From Congeria kusceri (taxonomy: Eukaryota; Mollusca; Bivalvia; Myida; Dreissenidae): a DNA stretch of 64,000 bases. The translations under genes and the position numbers were made by a program. The DNA is taken from the NCBI GenBank assembly GCA_027627225.1, contig CM051028.1:25106364-25170363 (forward strand), read 5' to 3'. Of the stretch, positions 21,900 through 34,292 are shown piece after piece. Under the pieces are notes generated by a model. It saw only the letters and a list, made by a program, of their open reading frames with translations, did no database searches and had not been told where the DNA came from. The first letter of the stretch is position 1; the number at the start of each line of letters is the position of its first letter.

Positions 21900-22590
21900 A
21901 TTTAAGATTCAAATGATCAGTAAAATTCACATTATTAGAGCCAATGGGCATAAAAGGCAACAACATCGCTTTCACCAGAGAATTACTGATGCTTGGTTTC
22001 TCAATCCGTTGTCAGGTATACGATTGGCGTTGTTAAGATAAACTATTTCAAATGTGTTTTTATAATCATTATATTTTAGGTAAAAAAAAACAACATTTCA
22101 CATTGACTATTGAGACATTGTATGGTAACTGGTCGCTGAATGAAAGCAACTTTCATTTCGGCTTTATATTAAAAAGCATTAATGACTATACAGAAAAAAT
22201 AAAAATCAAATATAATGATTGCATCATTTATTGGCATTCTGTGTCAAAACCTAAGTGCGAATTTAGTTCGAATATCCACATGTTGGAACGGCGATTACAT
22301 GTAACCTATTTTTATAGTGTATATGCTGTAGCCACTTTTAAGCTTGAAATGTTTTGATCTACCTGTCTAGACAACGTTATTGTAAGTATTCATAGCATAA
22401 TTATTCTGACAATAATCATATAATATCGATTAATTGCGTTCAGACAAATTTTGTAATGCAACCCTTGGCAAGCAGTTGCACGTGAAAGCCATATGTTAGG
22501 CTAATTCATAGACAGAAGAAGTTATATATGTCTATTACTACTGGTGCATATATTTGTCTTAAGTGGACGCAGCAGAATTATGGAAATTAT
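21900..22590. repeat. Duplicated non-coding block upstream of DUF4430 copy 2
   Basis: Similar in order and orientation to about 29285-29770. Shared landmarks are attcacat-attattagagccaatggg (21920 and 29287), taattg-gttcagacaa (22433 and 29605) and cagaagttat followed by atttatcttaa-tgg (22513 and 29699). Identity is moderate, so the duplication is old. Confidence 0.6.
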
Positions 22591-23075
22591 CGTCCAACAA
22601 ATGAATATTTACTCGATGCGATGAAATTCTGCAAGCTCATTGAACTCCACCGTGACTGAATTTGTGTCAAATATATACAAATATTATTCTGTATAATATA
22701 TTGTATCATTACATATGACAAATTTTACATTGTATTTTAATACGAAGATATGCACTGGTTCTCTAACTAGATTTGATCCAAACTCCATTTCATTCATGCT
22801 TTACCGATGTAGCGTCAAATAACTAAAACACTCCAGCTCAGCATAGTATCACAGGAACCCCGCATTACATCACGCACTGACATGAAAGTTTTGCATGACG
22901 TTATGCTAATTTAGTTAAGTGAGCAGCCCAGACATGTCGTGGCGATGACTGAAGTCGAGTTTTACAAACAGGAACACAAAAGCGTGTGTTTGGTTTCATC
23001 ACTGTGACTAAATTTACTTAAATGTTTCTATCGGCTATACCTTAAACGGCCTAACGTTTGTTATTTCAAGTAAAG

Positions 23076-23982
23076 CCCCGGTCACACTGTCACGATTTTG
23101 GCTACGATTGCCCACGATTTACAAAATCTTGGTGATGCGTGGTAAATCGTAAACACATACGTACTGGCATCTGTGTGGATCTTGAAGATTCTTGTGTGAT
23201 CCTTATCGATCGGGAAGCGCTACGACAGTTTTGAACATGTTCAAAACATTCGTGGCTTATCGAAGCGCCGCTTCGATTTTTCCAAAGCGTAGGACCATCC
23301 TGGTGCCATCATTCTCTGGCTTATGCTTACAGCCATCGTAGAGGCATTCGTGGCCTTTCGTGCTTTGTCGTGATTAATCGTGACTGATTTTATGACATAT
23401 ATATTACAAGACTGTACTACGTTATTGTACGGATTTATACGCTTGCCCTACGGTTCAGTAACGATTCCAGTAGGAACTTTAGCGGCAACTATCAAGACTA
23501 CTCACGAATATACACGGTGGTCGTCGCGTTGCCTGTACGGTTTATGGCGATGTTACTACGCACTCATTACGTTTGCCTATGTTGGTGCCACGGTTATGCA
23601 CGAGGCATCGTGATACCCAAATCGCCTTGAAGCGTAGTGAAGCGTAAGAAATTATTGGCTGGTCGTAGGTTTATCGTGATGAATCTTCTTTAAACCTAAT
23701 ACAATCTTAGGAGAAACGTTAACAATCGTCTAGAACCGTAGCCTATACCTGACGCTAGCCTATTACAACCGTAGCAGGTCGTATCATATCTTGGTGAAAC
23801 CGCGGTGAATCGGCTGCGGTAACCTACAGGTGTCATGGATATTCGTAGTCTCATCCTACAACAACCGTAGGTATACGTAGAAAGATACAATCAGGACACT
23901 GTGCATCCCGGCTAATCACGATTAACACGTCCACGATCAATCGTGGGTTATCGTAGCCAAAATCGTGACAGTGTGACCGGGG
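23076..23982. mobile_element. 0.9 kb non-autonomous TIR element
   Basis: The first 33 bases (starting ccccggtcacactgtcacga) are the perfect reverse complement of the last 33, and the inverted match continues to about 45 bp with two mismatches. The interior is unusually GC-rich for the window and full of short tcgtg/cacga and cgtag motifs on both strands. It encodes no transposase; internal open frames are short and motif-free. Flanks read gtaaag on the left and tttaaag on the right, which may hold a short target duplication whose length I cannot fix. It is a MITE-like DNA transposon of unknown superfamily. Confidence 0.82.
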
Positions 23983-24381
23983 TTTAAAGAAAGTTTTGCA
24001 AATCGTAAATATGGTTGATATGCAAATCCGTCAAATGCTTCCTTAAAACTTTTCACAAAGAGTATGGCAAACAGATGTCTATTCATTTTTTATTTTCTAA
24101 AATATGTTGCACCAAATATCGATTTACATGTGCGGACGCACCCTTTGAGTTGCTGACGTAAATTTCAAATGGGCAGAAAAAGTTGTAAATAAAGAAATGT
24201 CGTACATTTATATATGCCTAATGTTATTCGAAACATTAAATTTAGTCCCGAACAAAAAATAACATAATAACACATAAGATGCATGGTTTATTTTATGGGC
24301 TGGTTTATTTGATATTTCATCTGTAGTGATGGCATATGTGTAAGTGGATAATTTGGTCTGCAAATTCTTTCATGACATGTA

Positions 24382-24443
24382 CTATCCAGACACGAGCTCG
24401 AACACTACGCGGCCGCCTCTCTTCGGAACATACGTACTCACTC
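24382..24443 (-). CDS. DUF4430 copy 2, terminal exon D
   Basis: Minus-strand exon beginning after acag at 24444-24447. The two leading bases complete a Gly codon with exon C, then it encodes VSTYVPKRGGRVVFELVSG and a TAG stop. V-TYVP-G---FEL is the last strand of the DUF4430 domain. Length is 62 nt, the same as the D exons of copies 1 and 3. No frame damage. Confidence 0.68.
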
Positions 24444-24489
24444 CTGTAAAAAAAAAACAAAAAAAAAACATATGATATATAATTGAGGC

Positions 24490-24740
24490 GCGTCGTTAGA
24501 AAACCGGGCTTAATGGATGTGCGTAAAGTGTCGTCCCGGATTAGCCTGTGCAGTCCGCACAGGCTAATCCGGGACGGCACTTTCCGCCTACAGTGAATTA
24601 ATGTTTGGAAAAGACTTCCTTGAAGCAGGAAATACCATAAAAGCGGAAAGTGCCGTCCCGCATTAGCCTGTGCGGACTGCACAGGCTAATCCGGGACGAC
24701 ACTTTACGCACATGCATTAAGACCGGTTTTCTCACGACGC
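24490..24740. mobile_element. Nested-palindrome MITE, copy 1
   Basis: The outer 50 bp arms (gcgtcgt, aaaaccgg, cttaat, gtgcgtaaagtgtcgtcccg) are inverted repeats of each other. Each arm also contains a smaller hairpin: a 15 bp perfect stem ggattagcctgtgc-type around a five-base loop, at about 24536-24573 and again at about 24660-24697. Related copies lie at 48561-48757 and 57218-57470. The family is common in bivalve genomes as I remember them. It sits in the intron between exons C and D of DUF4430 copy 2. Confidence 0.88.
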
Positions 24741-25246
24741 CCATTCTATTAATTGACAAACTGCATATTAATAAAAAAAGAAGCCTTATAACATGCAACT
24801 GCGAGATCCTTTTGATTATTTCAGACCGGTTACTATCTCGCACCAATTAAGCTTCATTGTTGTCATGAAAGCGCATTCTTTATGAATTTTACAAACTGCA
24901 TATTAACCAAACACGAAACCTTATCAAATGCGATTATCTGCTTGTTTGTCCAGTTTTAACCAGTTTACATGTTCAAGTATATCACATCAATAAGTAAACA
25001 TCCTGTTCAGTTTAACATATCCTTACTTGAATCGCTCCAATCCGGTATTAAACACAAACACCGTGTAAACCATTTCCATGTTTATTTATTTAAACCGATC
25101 ATATCCGTATTTATAGATATTTATACGCCTTTTATGAACATCGTGATTAATTTGTTATTGAGCAAAACCTAACCATTTATTTTTGGATCGCGTTGTCGCC
25201 AAGTGTCGCTGATAAGTTGTCAGATGTGTATAATAAAGCTACTAAC

Positions 25247-25374
25247 CGACAGAAAGACTTCCATTCTGGTTAGAAATCCTCCAGTAGTTCTTTTCTGTGT
25301 CGTTCCAGACGCTAAAGACGTCATTAAACGCATTCACGAAGTAGCCAAGTTTTGCAAAGTATGTCACCGTAAAC
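25247..25374 (-). CDS. DUF4430 copy 2, exon C
   Basis: 128 nt exon with acceptor gcag and donor G|GTTAG. It is read in phase 2 in and phase 1 out. It encodes FTVTYFAKLGYFVNAFND followed by VWNDTEKNYWRISNQNG. The aromatic FTVTYFA-GYFV strand pair and the YW-I core are the most conserved part of the DUF4430 domain. It is in frame with both neighbouring exons. Confidence 0.7.
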
Positions 25375-25727
25375 CTGCATATACATGTATATTGCCTTTT
25401 TACAGCATATATTTGAATGGATTATTTCCATTACATAAAAGTAATGTTATATAATCACATTTTAAACTTGTAGTAGTAAAACTTTGGCGAAACAAAGTTG
25501 AACATCTTAGTCGATTAAGATAAACGTTACGAGAACTGTAACCGTTAAATGAAAACATGTCAACAATAATGTAGTAGCAAGAGGAGCAACAACTGGTCAT
25601 AAATGCCACTAATGCAATAAAATCCACGTGAAAACAGGAAACGTATTTTGGGCACAAAACAAAGCTAATTCTGATTACAAATACCTAATATGAAACAGGG
25701 AATACAAAGATAAATATATACTTAAAC

Positions 25728-25856
25728 TTGGACTGGTCAAGGTCGCACGCCCTTTGCATGTATTCTATGAGACGTGTACCGTAGGTGATGGGTAGCGTGA
25801 TGGAGTTGTCGAACAATGGTGGCTTCATAGCGTTCGTCACCGTCATGTTGAACGTA
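25728..25856 (-). CDS. DUF4430 copy 2, exon B
   Basis: 129 nt exon with acceptor tcttag and donor AA|GTTTAAG, phase 2 on both sides. It encodes TFNMTVTNAMKPPLFDNS and ITLPITYGTRLIEYMQRA. This is the N-terminal half of the DUF4430 domain, including the GT-LIEYMQ helix. Joined to exons C and D it gives an uninterrupted domain of about 105 residues. Family knowledge links this fold to the cobalamin-carrier C-terminal domain. Whether this small secreted form binds cobalamin is not shown by sequence. Confidence 0.7.
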
Positions 25857-26626
25857 CTAAGATAAAAACACAGCAAATATAGATGAAAAAGTGCTGATAT
25901 TATATAAAAATAATTTAGTACGTAAATACTCAGAATTAACTGGTGTTTAGTCTAATGCCAACCGCTTACATGTATTAATGATGAATTTGAGATTTATCGC
26001 CATCTAACTGCAATCTGAAGGATGAATTTCTACATTTTAAACTGGACTTATTCACAAACGTTTGTCTTTTTGGAAACTGTTATTTAATGTCTAAAGTTTC
26101 ACTATATTAATCAAATAGTATATCAAGAAAAGCAGACAAGTTGTACCACTATCGGGGCTTGAATCTACCACTCGGAATTAACTTTATGATTGTATCCATT
26201 TCAAAGATTTATTGACGATACACTTTTCCAAATATATGTCTGTGCCAATAGTACATTTAGCTTTTTATATGTAATATCCTTTTATTTATATATTTCAATT
26301 TGTCAGTGGGCCGAACTGTGAACTCAGTTTAACGTCTCAATACGCCAACGGGACACGATGTATAAACCCTTCCTTTCAATGTGTTATGAAACTAATAAAT
26401 TCAGACGGTGGTCTAGATCACCACCAAAATCGTATCGCTTGTTCAACGGCCCATTCCCAACCTTCCGAGAAATATGATTATTCTAAATCCATTAATACCT
26501 GTTAGCATACTACTGCTAACTAACATACAAACGCCGGTTTAAACCTAACTTCTTGGTGGATATAATAGTGCACGAAGATATACAATTATGTTACTCAGCA
26601 ATACAAAATAAATGACAAATGTATAC

Positions 26627-26704
26627 CGGACTGGCCGAAAGTGATCCGCGGTTGTTGAGTGCACTGCCAAAAGGCACCCCAAACAAGCCAGAAAACCGCT
26701 GCTT
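26627..26704 (-). CDS. DUF4430 copy 2, candidate signal-peptide exon A
   Basis: A minus-strand segment follows an acceptor-like ttttttag and encodes SSGFLACLGCLLAVHSTT then ADHFRPV, a typical secretion signal core. It ends with the donor CCG|GTATAC in phase 2, exactly the phase exon B needs. An in-frame ATG at 26733 could start it directly, or a further 5' exon may exist. It is about 770 bp upstream of exon B. This makes copy 2 a plausible complete secreted protein of roughly 130-140 residues. Confidence 0.42.
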
Positions 26705-26787
26705 CTAAAAAAGAATAAATATGTAACAAACATGCCAGAACCACACAGCATCTAAAACAAAATAACATTTAAACGGATTATGTTTTT

Positions 26788-28080
26788 AGCTAACCTGAGC
26801 ACAACGTGCTCAAGGGTGAGCTATTGTTGTCAGTCACTGTCCGGCGTCCGTCGAACGTCGTACCGCGTTCGTTGTTCCGCGTCAACATTTTGCTTCAAAC
26901 AATTTCTTCTCTGAAACTGCCTTTTGAATTTTAACCACACTTGACAAACAATGTTCCTGGGTTGATCCTTTACCAAATTCCTTCAATTCAAAGGAATATC
27001 TATAGTATATTTAACTGTAAATTGCTGAATAGGCAACTTTGACAATCTTCTTATCAGAAACTCCTCAATAGATTTCAATATAATAACACAGACATGTTCC
27101 TAGGGTGACTGTTAACCAAAATCATTCAAATAATTTCCATTCGTTAAAAACATGGCCGCCAAGGGGTGCGGAGGTTTGACTGTATATGGCTGTATAGACA
27201 ACTTCTACAATCTTCTCATCAGAACCCACTAACTGGATTTCGAAATATATATTACACAGAACTGTTTCTTGCGTGAGTGTCTACCTAATTCCTTCAAATA
27301 ATTTTGATTCATTATAAAACATGGCCGCCAGGGGCTGGGGAAGTTTAACCGTATATGGCTGTATAGGCAGCTTTAACAATCTTCTCATCAAAAACCACCT
27401 AATTGATTTTAAAATAATTTTACAGAATGTTCCTTGGGTGACTGTTAACTGAATTCCTTCAAATAATTTTGATTTATTAAAACATGGCCGCAAGTGGGTG
27501 GGGACGTTTCATTGTATATGGCTGCATAGGTAACTTTGAGAATTTTCTTCTTAGAAACCACTTACTGGATTTTGAAAACATTTCACATAAATATTCCTTG
27601 GGTGACTGTTTACCAAAGTCCTTCGAATAATTTTGCTTCATTAAAAACATGGCTTCCACGGGTGGGGAATTATGACCGTATATGGCTGTATAGGTAACTT
27701 TGACAATCTTCTGATTAGAAACCACCGAGTGGGTTTGGAAATAATTTCACAGAAATGTTCCTACGGTGACTGTTTAGCAATTTAAAAAAAAAAAATTTGA
27801 TTCGTTAAAAGACATGGCTGCCAAGGGGTGGGGAGTTTTTCCCGTATAAGGCTGTATAGGAAACTTTGACAATCTTCTCGTTAAAAACCACTGGCTGGAT
27901 TTCGAAATAATTTCATAGATATGTATCTTGGGTGACCTCTACCGAATTCATACAAATCACATTATCCGTTTAAATACATGGCTGCCAGGGGGCGGGCTAG
28001 TTTTCCAACATTTAACTACAAACATCTATGTACACACTACACTTGGGTGAGCGACCCAGGGCCATCTTGGCCTTCTTGTA
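26788..28080. repeat. Bivalve-type dispersed element with 165 bp internal tandem units
   Basis: It opens with agctaacctgagcac and a short hairpin (gagcacaacgtgctc) and closes with gggtgagcgacccagggcca. Between them are about six units of 163-169 bp, each with catggccgccagggg-like DNA at 27151, 27320, 27483, 27648, 27813 and 27977. I recognise the head, tail and unit as a repeat family widespread in bivalve genomes. It encodes no protein. The Met-containing open frames inside come from the repeated ccat/catgg. Confidence 0.8.
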
Positions 28081-28559
28081 GTGTTACATATCATAGATGA
28101 TCAAAGCATAGAACTCTAGTTCCTCTCAATACTTAACTAAAACATAAATAATAATCTTTTATCGCAGTCCCCGAGAAAGAAGACTTCATATACTAGTAAT
28201 AATAAGTAATGACACAGAAAGCATGATCTCTTATATCTTAAAATAATTGCATACCTTGTTATATTGATCATCGTCTCGTATAGTGGTTTCACAAACAACA
28301 CAACTGAGTTATTCAGTAGAAATATACCTCAGCTTTGCATGCACGTTAAAACCTTATATGAACACAGGTTTCACAGCAATAAATAACACAAATAAACTTC
28401 CTGCAGTATCCTTCACAAGTGAGTGTTTACTATATCGTATTACAGTTGCATATAAACAACCAGGATGTAAAGATTGCATTGGTCTTAAACGCATGAACTA
28501 TTAACAAATTGAAAATGAATAAAACATCAAGCACATGTTTATTTTCCGCGACACATAAA

Positions 28560-29530
28560 AGCATAACGTGTTGCAATGATAGTTAAACACTGTATTTCGA
28601 AATGTGACTGTAAATAACTTACGAGTTGATGAGTTTTAAATGTATTGTTGTTTATGGTGTATATTTTCTTGAAAAACACAGTGTTATTCATTTAAATAAT
28701 ATCATTCCAAAAACTATAATGAAACTCGTCGACGAAATGTGTGCAAAGCTCTGACTGAATTATATTTGTTAATTATTTCCTTAAATGCAGATTATAACAT
28801 GTTTTTTTTAAGTATAACGAATGCATGATTGTGTTTTTTCACAGGCTAAATGAAATATTTGATATAATGATTTCTATTGATTAAGAATGAAACATTTAAA
28901 GTGCATATCACTTGACTAACTGCCTAATAAAGAAACACAACATAAACTCAACAAAAAATAAAGAACAAACGCCACAATTACAAAATAGTTTATTACCACG
29001 TACTTTCTAACATTCGTCGTCATCATTAAACCTCAGAATGTTTTCATTAGACACTTGACTCACAAGCCACGCAAACACACGAAACTATTTAAACTAAAAC
29101 ATTTCGATTATTTATATATTGTCCAATGCTACCGATAAAAACTGCCTAAAACAGGTTACAAGAAACTTACATCGTTGTCGGATGTTTTTTTTTTTTGGTA
29201 TCCTATATGGGGTGGTGAGGTTCAATTGACGTATGTTAACCACATCTGACAATATAAGACTTTAAACAGTTTATTTTTTAACGAAAATTCACATCATCAT
29301 AGCCAATGGGCAATAAAAGCAAAAGAAAAATCACCTTTCCATTTTACCTGAAAAAATTACTACTGTTCGTTTGCTCAATCCATTTTAAACTGTACGATTG
29401 GTGTTATTTAGATGAATTAGCTTAAAGATGTTTTATAATGATGTTGTTTAGTTAAGTAAACAACAATACATTTTATTTTGACGTAGCCACATTTCGTCTT
29501 GAAATTCACATGTATATGAATTTTCCACTT
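28560..29530. repeat. Segmentally duplicated non-coding block, copy 1 of 2
   Basis: It shows ordered but diverged similarity to 31750-32560 (landmarks ttgatgag about 28628 and 31828, aagaatgaaac about 28885 and 32090, actaaaacattt/actaaaacgttt about 29095 and 32305). No coding content. Confidence 0.5.
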
Positions 29531-29770
29531 CCTATTCTACCTATTTAAACAAAGTCATTTTAAGTACTCATAGTATATAACTCTAGCAATAGCATATACT
29601 ACAGATTAATTGTGTTCAAACTAATTTTTTAATGCAACTGTTGGCAAGCTTTTGGGCGTGAAATCTTGTATTACACATGTAAGGTTAATTAATTGGCAGC
29701 AGAAGTTATTATATGACTATTACAACTGGAACATATATTTATCTTAAATGGGCGCAGCGGAATTATGGAC

Positions 29771-29902
29771 ATGTAGCAACGCACTTTGGTGTCAACCAAT
29801 CTTCGGCGTTGCAGTGGTACATCATCATGATGATGATCATCATGATGATCATGATGATGATCATCATCGTCATAATCATCAACATAATCATCCTCAGCAG
29901 CA

Positions 29903-29933
<31 letters not shown>

Positions 29934-30475
29934 CATCATCGTCTTAATCATCATCATCATCATATCATGATATGCATCAATATCATAACCATCATCTCTT
30001 TATTTTCTCTTTTCTATAACATGCATATTTGTTGAATGTTTTTTAAGCATACATGCATTTAATACCTTATATACTGGGCCAAATTGCTAAACCGACACTT
30101 GTGAATTGCGTATATTTCAATAAATTCTTATTCTTCTATTTTCCCAATTTTAATTTGGATGTGGCTTTCAATTTTCTTTAAATTGACCTTAACATTTGCA
30201 AGATGGGTGGGAAAAGCACTCGCGCGTGACCAATTCGTGATGATGATGATTATGATCTGATGATGTTGATGCTGATGCTGCTTCTGATGATGAGGAGTTT
30301 GATATCGTCCCTAGTTGTAAAAATGAGGATGTACAAAAAACTACCAAAGTACGTTCCGTTTCACCAATTATATTTCCACTGCAAAGCACTTTGGTATTGA
30401 CCAAAAAGCGAACGCACTTTGGTGTTGAACACCGAAGTTGGGTTGACACCAAAGTGCGTTGTTACATGGAAATAC
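29771..30475. repeat. Inverted repeat pair around the ATC microsatellite
   Basis: The sequence acgcactttggtgtcaacc at about 29778 recurs inverted at about 30434-30463 with its flank (catgta on the outside). A further direct/inverted copy of the core (gcactttggt) lies at 30385 and 30413. The arms bracket about 600 bp including the microsatellite. Confidence 0.65.
29775..29970 (+). repeat. ATC/GAT trinucleotide microsatellite
   Basis: An imperfect (atc)n and (gtc)n tract, purest at 29820-29970. Long open frames coding for runs of Ile, His or Met on either strand are artefacts of the repeat. Confidence 0.95.
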
Positions 30476-30817
30476 ATCTTAAATACACTTACATAATTCA
30501 ATAGCGTTAAGTCTCTGAGTGAAAGTACTAAAGGAACCTGTTCACCGCTGGGCGAATTGACAATTTCCAAAAAAATTGTCACAGATTTGAAAAATAAAAG
30601 AAAACTGTATACAATGGAGCGAACTAGAACTACTGACATAGAAATACATTGAAAATAACGTGTCATTGATGACAAGTTGAAACGGATACAATTATAACGT
30701 GTATGTAACGCGAAACGATTGAGTATTTTCGAGCACTATTGGTGTTTTCGTTGAAATTGTTGAAAATTGTGAATCACTTACATAAAGTTAAAATTCCGCG
30801 TATGTATACATAAATCA

Positions 30818-30890
30818 GATTGGCCGAGCAGTTTGCGCGTCAGTCTTTTTATCCCGGTGTCTCAGGTTCGATCCCCGGTGGCGGCACTTT
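30818..30890 (+). repeat. tRNA-derived SINE head
   Basis: An A-box-like tggccgagcagt and a B-box ggttcgatcccc lie 45 bases apart, in a 73 nt segment starting gattggccgag. The acceptor ends do not pair well and the sequence runs into T-rich DNA, so it is a SINE head related to Leu/Ser tRNA rather than a functional tRNA. Confidence 0.6.
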
Positions 30891-33157
30891 TATTTTCATT
30901 TTTAATGCATGTTTGTTATAATACTTTTAAATGCGTTTGTTCTTTAGTTCAAATGCTTTAGATTTTTACAGTTTGGACATTCAATTACATCGCAATTCTC
31001 TGTAAAGAAACTTTCGCCACACAATTTCTTACCCGAAAAGACGACGTTAACTTTAATAAAAGGCGGATTCACTTTGCCATTTAACCGAAACCGCAACCAA
31101 TATAACTTGATATATAATTTGAGATTACTTGATCGTTTAGAATACATGTAAACGGGTATTTAACTAATTTACCATGATTAATACATAATGCTTTCACTTC
31201 TATAGCTCTTATGAACGTTGCTAATACACGTTGATTTACGTTATTTTCTAATGAATTTTGTGTATTTGCACAGCGCCTATATGTGCAGATTTTTACCGGT
31301 AGCATATGGAAAGAGCGAGCAATATTTTACTTTTACAAAAGCATGCATGAAGTCGCGAAAACAAAATGGATAGAAATGTCTGAAACTATTCTTTAAGATT
31401 TATTATGAACACATCAATTATTTCCAGTATGTATTAACACAAAATGTCAAAAAGATAATTGCTGCTCATGACTACATTGATTGGATTCTAACTAATTTTC
31501 AGTTGTTCATTGTTACTATGTAAGGAATGTAATCTGTGTAGTGTACAAATAGATGGTGTTCTAGTCTTAATATATAGAGGATATGTGTTCGTTTTAGGTG
31601 TGAAAACGAGTGATATCATCATCGGAAAGGGAGACAAATAGTATTTTCACGAGCGCTTGGTAAATAAGAAACGGTTTTCAGTCAAGTAAACGTCATTAAC
31701 GTTCATTAAAACTAATGCCAATTTAAGAAGTATTGAATTATATTCTATGGACACTTAGGAGCATATGGCGTTGTAGTAATATATGTGCACTGTATTTTGA
31801 AATACTATTGAAAATCATTTATAGGTTGATGAGAACCATATACTTTATCAGTGTAGTTTTTTCCTCAAATGCGCAGTATTTTACCATTCTTGATATAATG
31901 CAAGAAATTCATTTACTTGATTTATCATGACATGTTTTTGAAAACATCCCTGAAGCTTCGATTTAATTACATATTTATTATTATTTCTTTCATGACATAG
32001 TATACACTATGATTTTAAAATATGTAATACATAGATGTGTTTTGCCCATGTTAAAGAATATATTAGATACACTGATTCGTATAAAAGCAAGAATGAAACA
32101 TCTCGTAATCCTAAAAAATGACCACTTGCATAATCATGAAACGCAAATCACTTAGAATCAACATATAACAAAACAAAATTAAATAATGTATCGAATACAA
32201 ATTTTTTAATCATTTACCTTCTTGTTTTCTTCACCATCATTTAAGCTTCTAAATTTCCTTCTAGGAGTTGTGTCATTACATGAGTTCAAAGACGAAGCTA
32301 TTTATACTAAAACGTTTCGGTTGGTAATATATGACTCAGAGTTACTGGATGCAAACATTACTAATAACATTTTAATAGAAATTACCTTTTGGGTTGACAT
32401 GTTTTGTATTTCATACTGGGTGGTGCCATTCAATTAACCGACAGTAATCACATTTTAAAATATTTTACATTAAAATGTTTATGTTGGGTAAAACGAATGT
32501 CTAAGTGATCATGAAAGTTTGAATCATTACAGCCAACGGGAACAAAACAACAATTCTGCCTTTCATTTTTTGCAGGGTCTGAAATAAAGAAAAGTGGCGA
32601 ACGACGCCAGGAGATATTGCTGTTTTACAATGGGATGTATGGGGATTTTATATACTGGTTTCTAACCCATTAGCAACGCAGGCATGTATATAGGGGCACT
32701 TTGAACTAAAATTTACACATGATCTCTAAATGGCTCTAATACAATAGCAAAGTTTGACACATCCAGAGCAAATGTTCGTACTTTCAGGCTAATAAATCTT
32801 AAAGCCCGATCATATTTCTGGTGTGACTTAATGCAGAATATAAGAACTGTTTTAATTAGACATTTACATTACAATCAAACCATTGCACGTATGTCTAAGG
32901 TCGATGATATTTGTAGGCTCCCCAGATTGCAATAATATGTATGTTTTATTCAGAGATGATGAGTGTAGGTATGCACTAACAAATACTAGTAGTTACACTG
33001 TTAGTAACTGAGTATGTACGGGATATACAACGAATAACGAATATATATCACCGACTACCTTTCACTGTTATCTTTTCATTGATATCACTCGAATTAACGA
33101 AAGAAAATCTCACAAAATAAAAGAAAATCACGTCATTAGGCTGCGTCATTAGACTTC

Positions 33158-33203
33158 TATGGGGTATTGAAATATACCCATGGTGTATGGAAAATACCCC
33201 ATA
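33158..33203. repeat. 11 bp stem inverted repeat
   Basis: Perfect arms tatggggtatt and aataccccata are separated by 24 bases. No associated feature. Confidence 0.6.
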
Positions 33204-33550
33204 GTCATGTGACCACTCGGCCAATCGGATCGCGTCATTTATGTATGTGTGTAGGTGAGCAGCGAATGTACCAACCACTGCGCTAGCCATTTATGTAGGA
33301 GGTGAGATATAGTTATAAACATTTCATTCTAGGAAATCGTCGAAGATTAACGCGGTCGTATGTCTTTGGCTGACGCCCAAAAAGGCACGTTTGTTTACAT
33401 TTCTTTATATTTCTTTATTTTATTATTATTGTAACTAATAATCTATCTATAGGAAAGTATGATTGTTGTTTAAGTGGAATAAACTTCTGAAGCTTTCCAT
33501 TGCTTTATTAAATTTATAATAAAACGTGTAATTTGTCCTTAGAACAAAAC

Positions 33551-33660
33551 CAACTGAAATGAATCGAAATCTTCCAGTAACTGTGTTCTTGGTCGTTCCA
33601 GACACCTTCAGCGTCCAGAAATTTGTGGACATAGTAACCGAGTTTGCAAAGTAAGTAACG
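33551..33660 (-). pseudogene. DUF4430 exon C relic
   Basis: A minus-strand relic of exon C only. It reads SVTYFAN in one frame and then GYYVHKFLDAEGVWNDQE and HSYWKIS in the next, because one A is missing in the run corresponding to aaaact of copy 2. It starts after an acceptor-like gtgcag. It ends at a TTG|GTTTTG donor like those of other copies, but lacks about 18 bases near that end. I found no B or D exon near it. It is 110 nt against 128 in the intact copy. Confidence 0.6.
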
Positions 33661-34292
33661 CTGCACCCATGCAAAACGAACTGCATTCACCAATTGTTTA
33701 CTGTAGAAAAACAGTAACTGTAAAGTAATGGACAACCCTGTATTATCACTTGTTATTTATTTATTGTTCAGCTTTTTTAAAAAACAGACTAACCTTATCT
33801 GTGTAATTCGATGGGTGCACCGCTATAAATGTACATAAACCTTTTTTGTTAAAACCTATTCTATGTTTGTATTACGGTTGATGTACACATTTACTAACAT
33901 TATGGAAATAAATATGTTTTAACGAATTGCTTGTGTTATAATCTGACCTATTTCAGTTTCTCTTTTAAACGCAGCAGTTTGGTTTCAATGTTGATCGTCA
34001 TGGGTTAGCATGAGTGAGAGACCTAGTTCCTTCAAACAAACCATCTTGATGTATTTCTTGTAAACACTTCTATTCATTTCTATTCAAAATTGTTAGAATC
34101 TTTCCATTATGTGAGCTTTGGTTTAAGAACAATATTATAAATTCTTTTGTAATAGATAAAAACATAATCGGTTGTCACATTTTACTATATTATAATATAC
34201 TTTGTGGTTATGTTTCTAATGACAATTATGTTAAATATTGCATTTAGCTTAATTTGGCTTGGTCAGTATAACACGTCATCTCCATCTATCAC

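Noticed and set aside
24317..24846. Open frames of 60-121 codons across the MITE at 24490-24740
   Set aside because: They run through the palindromic MITE; only the terminal exon of DUF4430 copy 2 inside this span is real.
27281..27725. Two minus-strand open frames of 70-82 codons with near-identical ends
   Set aside because: They reflect the 165 bp tandem units of a dispersed repeat, not a gene.
30818..30890. Functional tRNA
   Set aside because: Box A and box B only; no cloverleaf with paired acceptor ends.
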